A stretch of 15,039 bases of DNA from Alphaproteobacteria bacterium (lineage in GTDB: Bacteria > Pseudomonadota > Alphaproteobacteria > Micavibrionales > Micavibrionaceae). The notes beneath the pieces are model-generated. The model worked only from the letters and a program-made list of their open reading frames with translations. It did not search any database and was not told where the DNA came from. The stretch is from contig JAUICS010000005.1 of the NCBI GenBank assembly GCA_030427765.1, positions 1-15,039 of the forward strand, given 5' to 3'. A program made the translations under genes and the position numbers. Of the stretch, positions 1 through 7,494 are shown piece by piece (positions within the stretch are counted from its first letter, which is position 1; the number at the start of each line of letters is the position of its first letter).

Positions 1-716
1 TGGTGGGAACAATTATCGCGGTGCATGGGGCATGGTCGGGGCAAATTGGGAATAGGGCCATTGCCGATACGCTGTCTAAAAATGATGCGCCGATTGTGCT
101 GGAGCTGTTCACATCACAAAGCTGCTATTCCTGCCCGCCCGCCGATACGTTGCTAGGGGACCTTGGGCAGAATGACAATGTTATTCCGCTCTCCTGCCAC
201 GTGACATACTGGAACCACTTGAATTGGAAAGATACGTTTTCGCAGGAATTCTGTACGCAGCGTCAACGTGTTTACGGTAGCCGTATAACAAACGGGCGTG
301 TGTTTACCCCGCAATTGATTGTGAACGGCCGTGAAAGTGCCGTTGGTTCGCGCCGCAGTGAGGTTGCAACCGCACTGCGTAAGGCAAATGCCAGTACGTT
401 AAAGCCCATCAATGTGAAAGAGCGCGCTGGCGGGTATGATCTATCCTTGCAGAAGGGGCTAAATGATCACGTTGAATTAGTGGTGTTTTCGTACACGAAT
501 GAAAATACGGTGACGATTCCGCGCGGGGAAAATGGTGGTAAACGCCTGACCTATCATTATTCCGTATTATCCATGGAACGCATTGCGGATTGGGATGGGG
601 CGGAACGGGAATTCAAGATCAATCCGGACATCCCCAATAATGCGGATGGCATTGCGATATTGGTCCAAGAGGCGGGCGGCAAGCATATCCTCGCTGCAGG
701 TAAACTCGATTTTTGA
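1..716 (+). CDS. DUF1223 thioredoxin-like exported protein (5' end probably cut off)
   Basis: The protein reads VLELFTSQSCYSCPPADTLL near its N-terminus, the signature of the DUF1223 family (thioredoxin-like fold, usually exported). It carries a CxxC pair (Cys41/Cys44 counted from the GTG at position 3) in the place of a thioredoxin-like redox site. The rest (TYWNHLNWKDTFS, the segment RQRVYGSRITNGRVFTPQLIVNG) also fits the family. The frame stays open to the left edge. A GTG at 3 would give 237 residues, but family members normally begin with a full signal peptide, and here only a short, weakly hydrophobic stretch precedes the core, so I think the true start lies outside the window. The family's biochemical role is not established; a disulfide or redox role in the periplasm is inference. 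Confidence 0.85.
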   Translation, partial: VGTIIAVHGAWSGQIGNRAIADTLSKNDAPIVLELFTSQSCYSCPPADTLLGDLGQNDNVIPLSCHVTYWNHLNWKDTFSQEFCTQRQRVYGSRITNGRVFTPQLIVNGRESAVGSRRSEVATALRKANASTLKPINVKERAGGYDLSLQKGLNDHVELVVFSYTNENTVTIPRGENGGKRLTYHYSVLSMERIADWDGAEREFKINPDIPNNADGIAILVQEAGGKHILAAGKLDF

Positions 717-727
717 TATAATCTCCA

Positions 728-800
728 TTTGTCATCCCCGCTTTATGCGGGGATTCGGATCCCCATATAATTTTTTTAAAAAATTTCAGGGCATGACAAA
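728..800. repeat. Small palindromic repeat with 8-bp terminal inverted repeats (REP/MITE-like)
   Basis: The ends are TTTGTCAT (728-735) and ATGACAAA (793-800), perfect reverse complements. Just inside the left end is a perfect 8-bp hairpin, ATCCCCGC (734-741) and GCGGGGAT (747-754) with a 5-nt loop, followed by a further ATCCCC at 759-764 that could pair alternatively with GGGGAT. The centre is a T-run/A-run stretch. This resembles the dispersed GTCAT-CCCCGC type of intergenic palindromic repeat found in many proteobacterial genomes. No second copy is visible in this window. It may also act as a transcription barrier behind the DUF1223 gene. Confidence 0.6.
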
Positions 801-816
801 TTAACGACGAAACGTT

Positions 817-847
817 TTGCATAATTTGGTTGCATTCACGATATAAT
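817..847 (+). promoter_or_regulatory. Possible promoter for the deaminase operon
   Basis: TTGCAT (817-822) and a perfect TATAAT (842-847) are separated by 19 bp, slightly long for a sigma-70 promoter. A 7-bp dyad ATCTTAT/ATAAGAT with a 2-nt centre lies downstream at 878-893 in the untranslated leader and could be an operator. The -10 box is convincing; the -35 assignment is weak. Confidence 0.4.
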
Positions 848-908
848 ATTGTTATTTGTCATATCGAAATTTAGAAAATCTTATGAATAAGATGTTTAGG
901 GGATCGAT

Positions 909-2261
909 ATGACCTACCAGTTCGAAAATTCCGAACCGCAGAAACCAATTGATTTATACCGTCTGGCCGTCGAGCGTGCCGAGGCCGCACATGATGGAGG
1001 AACGTTCGGTGTTGGCGGTGTTTTGGCGGATAAGGATGGCCGTGTCGTAAAATCGTTCCAGAACCGCGTGATTGAAGACGGTATCGTCAGTAACCCGACC
1101 GCGCATGTGGAGCGTCAAATCCTGACATGGTATTACGAGATGGAAAACGATGGCGCGCAATTGCCGCCACTTGAGGACCTGGTGATTGTATCATCCCTCG
1201 ACCCATGCATGATGTGCGCAGGAACAATTTTAACGTCCGCCGCACGTCTGAAGGTTATGGCACTGAAAACCGTCTATGACTTTTCTGTTCGTACCATTGC
1301 CGCCGATGGTTTTGCGGGAATTAGCTGCAATGCCGCCCATGATGACGGAAGTATTGATGTCGATAAAGTTGATTTTGAGCGTTTGCCAAAGGGGCTTCGT
1401 GGATTGGCAGAAGATCACTTTGTATATGAGCTGGTTGAAGAAGCTGACATGGAGGCGTTTCGTGATCTGCAGCGCCGTTCCGGTGAGACGTTTGGAAGCA
1501 GTCTTGAAAACGTGCGTGACATTATCAACCGTTCCGGTGGTAAGGGGTATGAGGATTTAAGCAACCTTGTATATACCGATTTTGATCATACGGACGGAAA
1601 GCTTGATGCCCTTATTGATCGGTACGATGTTCTGCCGGAAGGCGTTTGTTTTGGATCGCCGGATAAGGTTGACGAGGTTCTGGCCCCGGTATTGGTGCAT
1701 GAGGCAAAAAAGGCCGTTGAAAATGGTGTGACGAAAAAATTTAATGCGGCTGCGCTGGTCGACTCTGCCGGCAATCTGCTTATGGTCCGCGCGGGGAATG
1801 AGGACGAGGTACCGCACAATACGGCTCTTGCCAATTTGTTGCAGGACTACGCCGCGTTCCGTGCCGATGTTATGCGCGGGGATGATGCAAACGGTACTGA
1901 AAATATCAAATTCTTCGAACATCCGAAATTCTGTAAACTTGTCATGCTTCAAGGGCCGGGTGAAGAGACAACAGACGTCATGGATATTGGACTGTATGGT
2001 TCAAGCATAGAAGGGCCACTTGCCAATAACATGCCATATCATCTGGAATGGATTGTGAACGGTGTTACGTCGGATGGGCAGGAATTTTCACAAGATGATG
2101 TTGCGAATATGATTTCCCATTTTCCACCTTTTTACACGGATTTGGTGGGTATTAAGGGACGCCAGCAGGAAAATTACAGTTTGTTTGAAGATACAATTTC
2201 GCTGGCTCGTGACTATGATGACACATTATTTGACGGCGCGTCCTTTGATCCGGCACCGTAA
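909..2261 (+). CDS. Two-part nucleoside/base deaminase: catalytic CDA domain plus degenerate second half
   Basis: 450 residues. The N-terminal half has the zinc-deaminase motifs of the CDA fold: a His-x-Glu site (TAHVERQ, His66/Glu68) and PCxxC (SLDPCMMCAGTIL, Cys100/Cys103), the set used by TadA, guanine and cytosine deaminases to bind zinc and shuttle a proton. The substrate cannot be told from sequence. The C-terminal half (about 254-370) appears to repeat the fold: FNAAALVDSAGNLLMV parallels FGVGGVLADKDGRVVK, and LVMLQGP parallels LVIVSSL, but His, Glu and both Cys are replaced, so this half should be catalytically dead. At 450 residues it is far longer than a single-domain deaminase (roughly 150). 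The start has a good Shine-Dalgarno, AGGGGA at 898-903, 5 nt before the ATG. The next gene begins 14 nt after the stop, so the two are probably cotranscribed. Confidence 0.8.
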   Translation: MTYQFENSEPQKPIDLYRLAVERAEAAHDGGTFGVGGVLADKDGRVVKSFQNRVIEDGIVSNPTAHVERQILTWYYEMENDGAQLPPLEDLVIVSSLDPCMMCAGTILTSAARLKVMALKTVYDFSVRTIAADGFAGISCNAAHDDGSIDVDKVDFERLPKGLRGLAEDHFVYELVEEADMEAFRDLQRRSGETFGSSLENVRDIINRSGGKGYEDLSNLVYTDFDHTDGKLDALIDRYDVLPEGVCFGSPDKVDEVLAPVLVHEAKKAVENGVTKKFNAAALVDSAGNLLMVRAGNEDEVPHNTALANLLQDYAAFRADVMRGDDANGTENIKFFEHPKFCKLVMLQGPGEETTDVMDIGLYGSSIEGPLANNMPYHLEWIVNGVTSDGQEFSQDDVANMISHFPPFYTDLVGIKGRQQENYSLFEDTISLARDYDDTLFDGASFDPAP

Positions 2262-2275
2262 GCCGCAGGTTTATT

Positions 2276-3370
2276 ATGCCTGACCGCAATAAATCCAGCC
2301 GTCTTTCAAATTTTCTAACCGATTCATACCGTGATAACGGCCTGTTGTTTACAATTGGCCATGTTGTCATGTTTTCCATTATAGGCGGTTTTCCGCTGTA
2401 TCTTATGGTGGGGAATTTGGTATTGTCACTCGCCGTGAAGGCAAGTAAGCATGGGTTGTTACCACATATGCCGCTTTCCGGCATTGGCGGCGGGGTACAG
2501 CATGTTACAAGCCGGTATTTGTCGAAGGATAAATCGGCCCTTGAAATGAACGGGACGATTATGTTTGGTGTTTCTGCCTTATCGGTTGGGATGGGACTGT
2601 TTGGCGGTATATCCGCACCGCTTTGGCAATGGGGATTGCCTGCGGTTGGTGGATTATTATTCGGGGCGGCAAATGTAAAGAAGGCATACGAATTATTCCC
2701 GAATGAACGTCCGGAAAGGACAGGGTTCGGCCGTTTGTATCATTCGTCTATGGCTATGCTTGGACCGTCTGAAATTACCGCGGCGCTTGGCGCGGTGGCG
2801 TATAACCTTGTGGCCGGTAGCTGGGCATTGTTAAGTCTTGTGGCGCTTGTTCCCGCCAACATGCTCGCCATGTCGATGAAAAACGGGCAAAAATCATTTA
2901 TGGATCGCCTTTTGGGGGCATCCCGTCCAACCTTATCCGATGCGGGCATGTCACGTTACTTGTCAATTGGGTCGGCGATTCCGGTTGTGCTTACGGCATT
3001 TCTAACGGGTAACGTGAATGCGGTTCATATTTTTGTGATGAATATTTGTGCGTCGATTGCAAATATCCGTTTTGGAATTTCCTGTGACGCCGAATATAGA
3101 AAAGATTCTGATGTAAAACGTGATTTTGCCGATAATAATAATGACGATGGCCCTGATATTACAGGCGGGGATGAATACGTACCGCCATCACCGTCAACGC
3201 GTTTGGGGGCCGATGTGGACCGTGCGTCTGCGTCGCCATCTACGCCACATGTATCGAGTGAATTTAACCGCGATCCATCTGCCGACGATAGAAGCGGCGG
3301 TGCATTACGTGTTACACCCGATGATGGCTTGGACGATGATGGCTTGGAGCCTGACGAATTGAAACGCTAA
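2276..3370 (+). CDS. Polytopic membrane protein with acidic disordered C-terminal tail, function unknown
   Basis: I do not recognise the family. The 364-residue protein has about five to six hydrophobic segments (roughly 22-54, 93-113, 117-133, 166-200, 229-245, 248-268), rich in Gly, Ala, Val and Leu, connected by short loops. From about residue 275 to the end the chain is polar and low-complexity, with many Asp, Ser, Pro and Gly and several DD pairs, so probably disordered and most likely cytoplasmic. There is no N-terminal signal peptide; the first residues are basic. It starts 14 nt after the deaminase stop with GCAGG upstream, which suggests an operon and perhaps a membrane partner for that enzyme, but this is inference from spacing. 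The gene ends 10 bp from the convergent methyltransferase gene, and I see no terminator in between. Confidence 0.75.
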   Translation: MPDRNKSSRLSNFLTDSYRDNGLLFTIGHVVMFSIIGGFPLYLMVGNLVLSLAVKASKHGLLPHMPLSGIGGGVQHVTSRYLSKDKSALEMNGTIMFGVSALSVGMGLFGGISAPLWQWGLPAVGGLLFGAANVKKAYELFPNERPERTGFGRLYHSSMAMLGPSEITAALGAVAYNLVAGSWALLSLVALVPANMLAMSMKNGQKSFMDRLLGASRPTLSDAGMSRYLSIGSAIPVVLTAFLTGNVNAVHIFVMNICASIANIRFGISCDAEYRKDSDVKRDFADNNNDDGPDITGGDEYVPPSPSTRLGADVDRASASPSTPHVSSEFNRDPSADDRSGGALRVTPDDGLDDDGLEPDELKR

Positions 3371-3380
3371 ACTTTCCCTT

Positions 3381-4601
3381 TTAAACTTTTCGGCAGTGTA
3401 TCAAAACATGCTTTCCGTCATTAAGCGTGCAGGCAAAAAGATATTCCTGACCGCCGTCTTTGATCCCGAACTTCTTTTTCAGCGCATCAATTGGCATTGG
3501 AAAATTCCGAAGGCTCAAATTGGCTTTTCCATCTGGCAAAATCGATTTCAGGGATTTTTTATCCGCTGCAATAACGTTCTGGATTTCAAATGCCCTGCCC
3601 GGAAAGTCATTATTCAATTCTGCGCTGGTATAAAGATGCGTATGTGCTTGAATTTTATGTGTGTTTGTTCGGTTACTTAATAAGTTGAATGCACCGGATT
3701 TCATTAATGCGGGGCGCGGTTCATATAAATATTTCAATGGCTTGGAAGGTAATAATGATTCCTGTTCTTCGCCGGATAGTGTGAATTCAAAATTCAGCGT
3801 CGGTTTTCCATTGTTATCAATCTGAATAGCATGGATGGGAATGTCATTTAATGGGGCTTTGTTTTCTGCCGATAGGATGAGGAGGATTTCTTTTACCTGC
3901 CCGTCCCATTCAACGATATGGCATTCTGACACATGCCCGTTTAAATCGTCATATGCCTTCGATATATCCAGAATCGGCGACGTTTTAACCATCACCGTTT
4001 TTGCTTTTTTCAGCAGAAGGGGAAGGAGGGAAATAACATTCGGCTGGCAGGATGAAAGGTTGTATTTCCCCTTGCCCGATTGATCACGGCGGGCAGGGTC
4101 GACATAGATAAAATCGACATTTGGCAGGGTTTCTAAAATCACTTCTGACGACTCATTTATCACATTGATATTGCTTTGTTTTAATGAGTTAAGGTTGTGC
4201 GTAAGTATATTCGCAGAATGTGCATTAATTTCAATCGCATATCCATTTGAAAAGACACGTGAAAAGGCATATGTGTCAACGCCGGCCCCAGCCGTCAGAT
4301 CGGCAAAATTTTTGCCCGATACTAATGATGCTTTGTATGTTGCTGCGGCCTCGGATGATGCCTGCTCGATCACATCCGAATGGGGAAAAATGATGCCGTC
4401 AGTTTTATGCCATGTTGGCAGTTTTGATGCGGCCTTTTGCCGTGCTTTTATCTGGTTCAAAATCTCGGGGCGCGGCCAGTTTGGGTTAGGCAGTTTTTGT
4501 AATGCCAGAGCCTTTACATCGCCATCTTCGTGCTCGCGAATAAAAGTTTGAATATTTTTATCGAGAATTTGATGAGAATCTCTTGATTCTGTCATAAGCA
4601 T
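3381..4601 (-). CDS. Class I SAM-dependent methyltransferase with THUMP-like C-terminal domain
   Basis: 406 residues. A Rossmann methyltransferase core occupies about 95-245: motif I is DLTAGAGVDT (101-110), followed by AIEIN (122-126) as the acidic SAM-ribose position and DPARRD (168-173) as the motif IV region. The C-terminal part, from about 289 (YLYEPRPALMKSGAF, HTHLYTSAEL, DFPGRAFEI, SLRNFPMP, DGKHVLIHCRKV), matches the THUMP-like domain that accompanies this methyltransferase family, which I know best from Bacteroidota. THUMP domains bind RNA, so an RNA base is the likely substrate, but the target is not established. The start could be Met1 or Met3, two codons apart. It is transcribed away from groES, and its first codons overlap the groES promoter. 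It converges on the membrane-protein gene with 10 bp between stops. Confidence 0.85.
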   Translation of the reverse strand: MLMTESRDSHQILDKNIQTFIREHEDGDVKALALQKLPNPNWPRPEILNQIKARQKAASKLPTWHKTDGIIFPHSDVIEQASSEAAATYKASLVSGKNFADLTAGAGVDTYAFSRVFSNGYAIEINAHSANILTHNLNSLKQSNINVINESSEVILETLPNVDFIYVDPARRDQSGKGKYNLSSCQPNVISLLPLLLKKAKTVMVKTSPILDISKAYDDLNGHVSECHIVEWDGQVKEILLILSAENKAPLNDIPIHAIQIDNNGKPTLNFEFTLSGEEQESLLPSKPLKYLYEPRPALMKSGAFNLLSNRTNTHKIQAHTHLYTSAELNNDFPGRAFEIQNVIAADKKSLKSILPDGKANLSLRNFPMPIDALKKKFGIKDGGQEYLFACTLNDGKHVLIHCRKV

Positions 4602-4611
4602 GTAATATATA
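4583..4611 (+). promoter_or_regulatory. groESL promoter
   Basis: TTGATT (4583-4588), 17 bp, then TATATA (4606-4611). Transcription would start around 4617, inside the left arm of the CIRCE operator, the usual position for HrcA repression. The -35 region also reads CTTG (4582-4585), the core of alphaproteobacterial RpoH promoters, so heat-shock sigma control cannot be excluded. The promoter lies partly inside the 5' end of the divergent methyltransferase gene. Confidence 0.6.
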
Positions 4612-4613
4612 TT

Positions 4614-4640
4614 TTAGCACTTGGATTATTTGAGTGCTAG
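4614..4640. promoter_or_regulatory. CIRCE operator (HrcA binding site)
   Basis: TTAGCACTT, 9 bp, GAGTGCTAG. This is the CIRCE consensus (TTAGCACTC-N9-GAGTGCTAA) with exact spacing and one change at the last base of each arm. HrcA represses groESL through this element and is titrated away by misfolded protein via GroEL. The right arm is also half of a 14-bp perfect palindrome (4632-4645), giving a third half-site. Confidence 0.93.
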
Positions 4641-4664
4641 CACTCTTGATTCGGGTGTAGTAGG

Positions 4665-4699
4665 GGTCGTGATCAGGCTTACTCTTGCTGATAACGACC
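4665..4699 (+). promoter_or_regulatory. Hairpin in the groES 5' leader
   Basis: GGTCGTGATCAG (4665-4676) pairs with CTGATAACGACC (4688-4699) at 11 of 12 positions, with an 11-nt loop. It sits between CIRCE and the Shine-Dalgarno AAGGAGG (4720-4726), which stays outside the stem. It could stabilise the mRNA 5' end or respond to temperature; it does not bury the ribosome site, so a classic ROSE-type thermometer is not obvious. Confidence 0.55.
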
Positions 4700-4731
4700 T
4701 GCTGAATATAACACAAACTAAGGAGGATGAT

Positions 4732-5046
4732 ATGAAATTCCGTCCATTACATGACAGAGTACTTGTTCGCCGCATAGAGCAGGATGAAAAAACTGCCGGT
4801 GGTATTATTATTCCAGACACAGCAAAAGAAAAGCCGATGGAAGGTGAAGTTGTTGCTGTTGGTTCTGGTGCACGTGACGAAACTGGAAAAGTTGTTGCGC
4901 TAGACGTTAAAGAAGGCGATCGCATTCTTTTCGCAAAATGGTCAGGTAACGAAGTAACGCTAGATGGTGAAGAACTTATCGTGATGCGTGAATCTGACAT
5001 CATGGGAATTCTAGAAGGTAAAAATAAGAAGAAAAAAGCTGCCTGA
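4732..5046 (+). CDS. groES: Co-chaperonin GroES (Hsp10)
   Basis: 104 residues starting [19 protein letters not shown], with the mobile loop region [20 protein letters not shown] that contacts GroEL and the typical ending SDIMGILEG. Family members are about 95-105 residues, so this is full length, with a short Lys-rich tail (NKKKKAA). The heptameric lid closes the GroEL chamber for ATP-dependent folding in the cytoplasm. The frame is open upstream to 4621, but the start at 4732 is clear: AAGGAGG lies 5 nt before this ATG, and the upstream part overlaps CIRCE and the leader hairpin. First gene of a bicistronic heat-shock operon, 68 nt before groEL. Confidence 0.98.
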   Translation: MKFRPLHDRVLVRRIEQDEKTAGGIIIPDTAKEKPMEGEVVAVGSGARDETGKVVALDVKEGDRILFAKWSGNEVTLDGEELIVMRESDIMGILEGKNKKKKAA

Positions 5047-5114
5047 AACCTACCCGGGTTAACGGTCGTTTCTTCTAACGAAAACTAATCAATTTATAGA
5101 AAGAGGTAAAAATT

Positions 5115-6773
5115 ATGTCTGCTAAAGATGTACGTTTTTCAACTGAGGCACGTAACCGCATCCTTAAGGGTGTTGATACAATTGCCAACGCAGTGAAAGT
5201 CACATTGGGTCCAAAAGGACGTAATGTTGTTATTGAAAAATCATTCGGCGCACCACGCATTACAAAAGACGGTGTGACTGTTGCGAAAGAGATCGAGCTT
5301 GAAGACAAGCTTGAAAACACTGGCGCACAAATGATTAAAGAAGTTGCCACAAAGCAAAATGACGCTGCCGGTGACGGTACAACAACTGCAACAGTTCTTG
5401 CACAGCGCATTATCCGTGAAGGTGTTAAGGCCGTTGCGGCCGGTATGAACCCGATGGATCTTAAGCGCGGTATCGACAAAGCCGTTGAAGCCGTAGTTGA
5501 AGATCTTAAAAAACGCGCCAAGCCAATTAAAACGAGTAGTGAAATTGGTCAGATCGGAACGATTTCCGCAAACGGTGACAAAGAAATCGGCGACATGATT
5601 GCCGAAGCCATGGATAAAGTTGGCCGCGAAGGCGTTATCACAGTTGAAGAGGCAAAATCATTGGCAACAGAACTGGATGTTGTTGAAGGTATGCAATTCG
5701 ACCGTGGTTACCTTTCACCATACTTTGTTACAAACTCGGAAAAAATGATTGCTGAGCTTGAAAACCCATACATTCTTCTTCATGAGAAGAAATTGTCAAA
5801 CTTGCAAGCAATGCTTCCGGTTCTTGAAGCGGTTGCGCAGTCTGGCCGTCCATTCTTGATCATCGCAGAAGATGTTGAAGGCGAAGCATTGGCAACATTG
5901 GTTGTTAACAAGCTACGTGGTGGCTTGAAAGTGGCTGCCGTTAAGGCACCTGGTTTCGGTGACCGTCGTAAGGCAATGTTGGAAGATATGGCGATCCTAA
6001 CAGGTGGTCAGGTTATTTCCGAGGATGTTGGTATCAAACTTGAAAACGTAACAGTTGACATGCTTGGTACAGCGAAGAAAGTCACAATCAGCAAAGATGA
6101 AACAACAGTTGTTGACGGCGCTGGTAAGAAAAAAGAGATCGAAGCACGTTGTGCCCAGATCCGCGCTCAGGTTGAAGAAACATCTTCTGACTACGACCGT
6201 GAAAAACTGCAAGAGCGTCTGGCTAAACTGGCTGGCGGTGTTGCTGTTATCCGCGTTGGTGGTGCGTCCGAAGTTGAAGTGAAAGAGCGTAAAGACCGCG
6301 TTGACGATGCAATGCATGCGACACGCGCGGCGGTTGAAGAAGGCGTTGTTGCTGGTGGTGGCGCTGCGCTTCTATACTCTCGCGGCGTTCTGGACAAAGT
6401 CAAAGGTGATAACGAAGATCAGAATGTTGGTGTTCAGATCATCCGTAAGGCTCTTGACGCTCCTGTTCGTCAGATTGCTGAAAACGCAGGTACAGAAGGG
6501 TCAATCGTCGTTGGTAAAATGACAGACCAGAAAGATACTGACTTCGGTTTTGATGCTCAAAAAGGTGAGTACACGAACCTTGTGAAAGCCGGTATTATCG
6601 ATCCAGTGAAAATCGTACGTACTGCTATTCAGGATGCGGCATCTGTTGCAGGTCTTCTTATCACAACAGAGGCTGTTGTGACTGAACTTCCAGCAAAAGA
6701 TGATGCTGCAGGCGCCGGTGCCGGCATGGGCGGCATGGGCGGCATGGGCGGTATGGGCGACATGATGATGTAA
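5115..6773 (+). CDS. groEL: Chaperonin GroEL (Hsp60)
   Basis: 552 residues, full length. The start [20 protein letters not shown], the ATP-binding segment ([12 protein letters not shown], then [12 protein letters not shown] with the conserved Asp), the apical-domain substrate-binding stretch ([13 protein letters not shown]) and [10 protein letters not shown] are all as expected. The C-terminus carries the Gly-Gly-Met repeat that extends into the folding cavity. It forms the double-ring ATPase that folds proteins with GroES. Shine-Dalgarno AAAGAGG lies at 5099-5105. Codon use shifts toward GTT, GGT, ACA and CTT compared with flanking genes, as expected for a very highly expressed gene. Transcription ends at the terminator at 6802-6829. 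Confidence 0.99.
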   Translation: MSAKDVRFSTEARNRILKGVDTIANAVKVTLGPKGRNVVIEKSFGAPRITKDGVTVAKEIELEDKLENTGAQMIKEVATKQNDAAGDGTTTATVLAQRIIREGVKAVAAGMNPMDLKRGIDKAVEAVVEDLKKRAKPIKTSSEIGQIGTISANGDKEIGDMIAEAMDKVGREGVITVEEAKSLATELDVVEGMQFDRGYLSPYFVTNSEKMIAELENPYILLHEKKLSNLQAMLPVLEAVAQSGRPFLIIAEDVEGEALATLVVNKLRGGLKVAAVKAPGFGDRRKAMLEDMAILTGGQVISEDVGIKLENVTVDMLGTAKKVTISKDETTVVDGAGKKKEIEARCAQIRAQVEETSSDYDREKLQERLAKLAGGVAVIRVGGASEVEVKERKDRVDDAMHATRAAVEEGVVAGGGAALLYSRGVLDKVKGDNEDQNVGVQIIRKALDAPVRQIAENAGTEGSIVVGKMTDQKDTDFGFDAQKGEYTNLVKAGIIDPVKIVRTAIQDAASVAGLLITTEAVVTELPAKDDAAGAGAGMGGMGGMGGMGDMMM

Positions 6774-6801
6774 TCCATATTCCCGACTAAGGAATAATAA
6801 G

Positions 6802-6829
6802 AAGCCGGGCTTTAATGTCCGGCTTTTTT
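6802..6829 (+). terminator. Rho-independent terminator of groESL
   Basis: AAGCCGG (6802-6808) pairs with CCGGCTT (6819-6825) around a 10-nt loop and runs into a T tract ending at 6829. It is 29 nt after the groEL stop. Read from the other strand there is no T tract, so it works in the plus direction only. Confidence 0.9.
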
Positions 6830-6841
6830 GTTGTCTGGTGT

Positions 6842-7381
6842 TTAACGGCTGAGCGTTTTGTATTCTTCGGATGCCAAAAATGCGCGGACTTCCGGGTCCA
6901 TCGGGTCCCAATGTGTAAGGGCCAGTTTTCCTGTATCTAGTATCCCATTGGCATCCCACGGGAACATATCATCTATGACAAGTTCCAGTACGTATGATGC
7001 TCTAGCCTTAAAATCTGATTTTCTCTCTAATCCTTCGTAGATAGCATTATTGTCTTGTTTTTGCCTTACATAAGCGTCATGGAAAGTATCAGATTTTTTA
7101 CGGATGCCTGCTGCATCAATCTCGTTTAGGTTGATTCCAAGTTTATTGAATTCCGCCTGCATGCCTTCCGGATCACCAGATAAAATGGTTATAGGTGCAG
7201 TCCCTGTGTCATGGCACCATTTCAGAAAACGCCATAAATTGAGATTAATCCCTCCTGAATCTTCAAATTCATATGGATCTATAAGTGTTCTGCCCGCATC
7301 GGAAAACACACCACGTATAATGGGAATGCCTTTGGCTTCCATTTCTCTAACGCGTTCAAAATGCTGCTCTAGTATTGACAT
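6842..7381 (-). CDS. Hypothetical protein with HAD-like motifs, probably divergent
   Basis: 179 residues, no signal peptide or membrane segment. The order of motifs resembles the HAD phosphatase superfamily: GVFSDAGRTLID (24-35) in the position of the DxDGT nucleophile loop, ITILSGD (64-70) as the motif II Ser/Thr, and LVIDDM (134-139) as the terminal DD motif. Motif I is one residue longer than usual and does not give a clean DxD, so catalysis is doubtful. The C-terminal LALTHWDPMDPEVRAFLAS is not recognised. The stop lies 13 nt from the groESL terminator. Upstream there is no Shine-Dalgarno, and the best promoter puts the transcript start within a few nucleotides of the ATG, so the mRNA may be leaderless. 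HAD assignment is tentative; the ORF itself looks real. Confidence 0.6.
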   Translation of the reverse strand: MSILEQHFERVREMEAKGIPIIRGVFSDAGRTLIDPYEFEDSGGINLNLWRFLKWCHDTGTAPITILSGDPEGMQAEFNKLGINLNEIDAAGIRKKSDTFHDAYVRQKQDNNAIYEGLERKSDFKARASYVLELVIDDMFPWDANGILDTGKLALTHWDPMDPEVRAFLASEEYKTLSR

Positions 7382-7389
7382 AATGCAAT

Positions 7390-7418
7390 TTTCTACATAA
7401 GTCTAGACAATATGTCAA
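7390..7418 (-). promoter_or_regulatory. Promoter for the HAD-like gene
   Basis: On the minus strand, TTGACA (complement of 7413-7418), 17 bp, TAGAAA (complement of 7390-7395). The -35 box is perfect; the -10 matches 4 of 6. A start point about 7 nt further on falls at 7383-7384, next to the ATG at 7381. An 8-bp palindrome GTCTAGAC (7401-7408) lies between the two boxes and could be an operator. Confidence 0.5.
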
Positions 7419-7494
7419 ATAAAATTATTCTTGTTCTGATTTCGATGGTGCTTTTCCCAAAAAACATATAAAACAGAAAAAAATGGAGGCCTTT

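Noticed and set aside
1557..1952. 131-codon minus-strand frame inside the deaminase gene
   Set aside because: Shadow of the deaminase coding sequence; no recognisable domain and no start signals.
4621..4731. N-terminal extension of GroES from 4621
   Set aside because: It would translate through the CIRCE arm and leader hairpin; the ATG at 4732 has a near-perfect Shine-Dalgarno and the standard GroES N-terminus.
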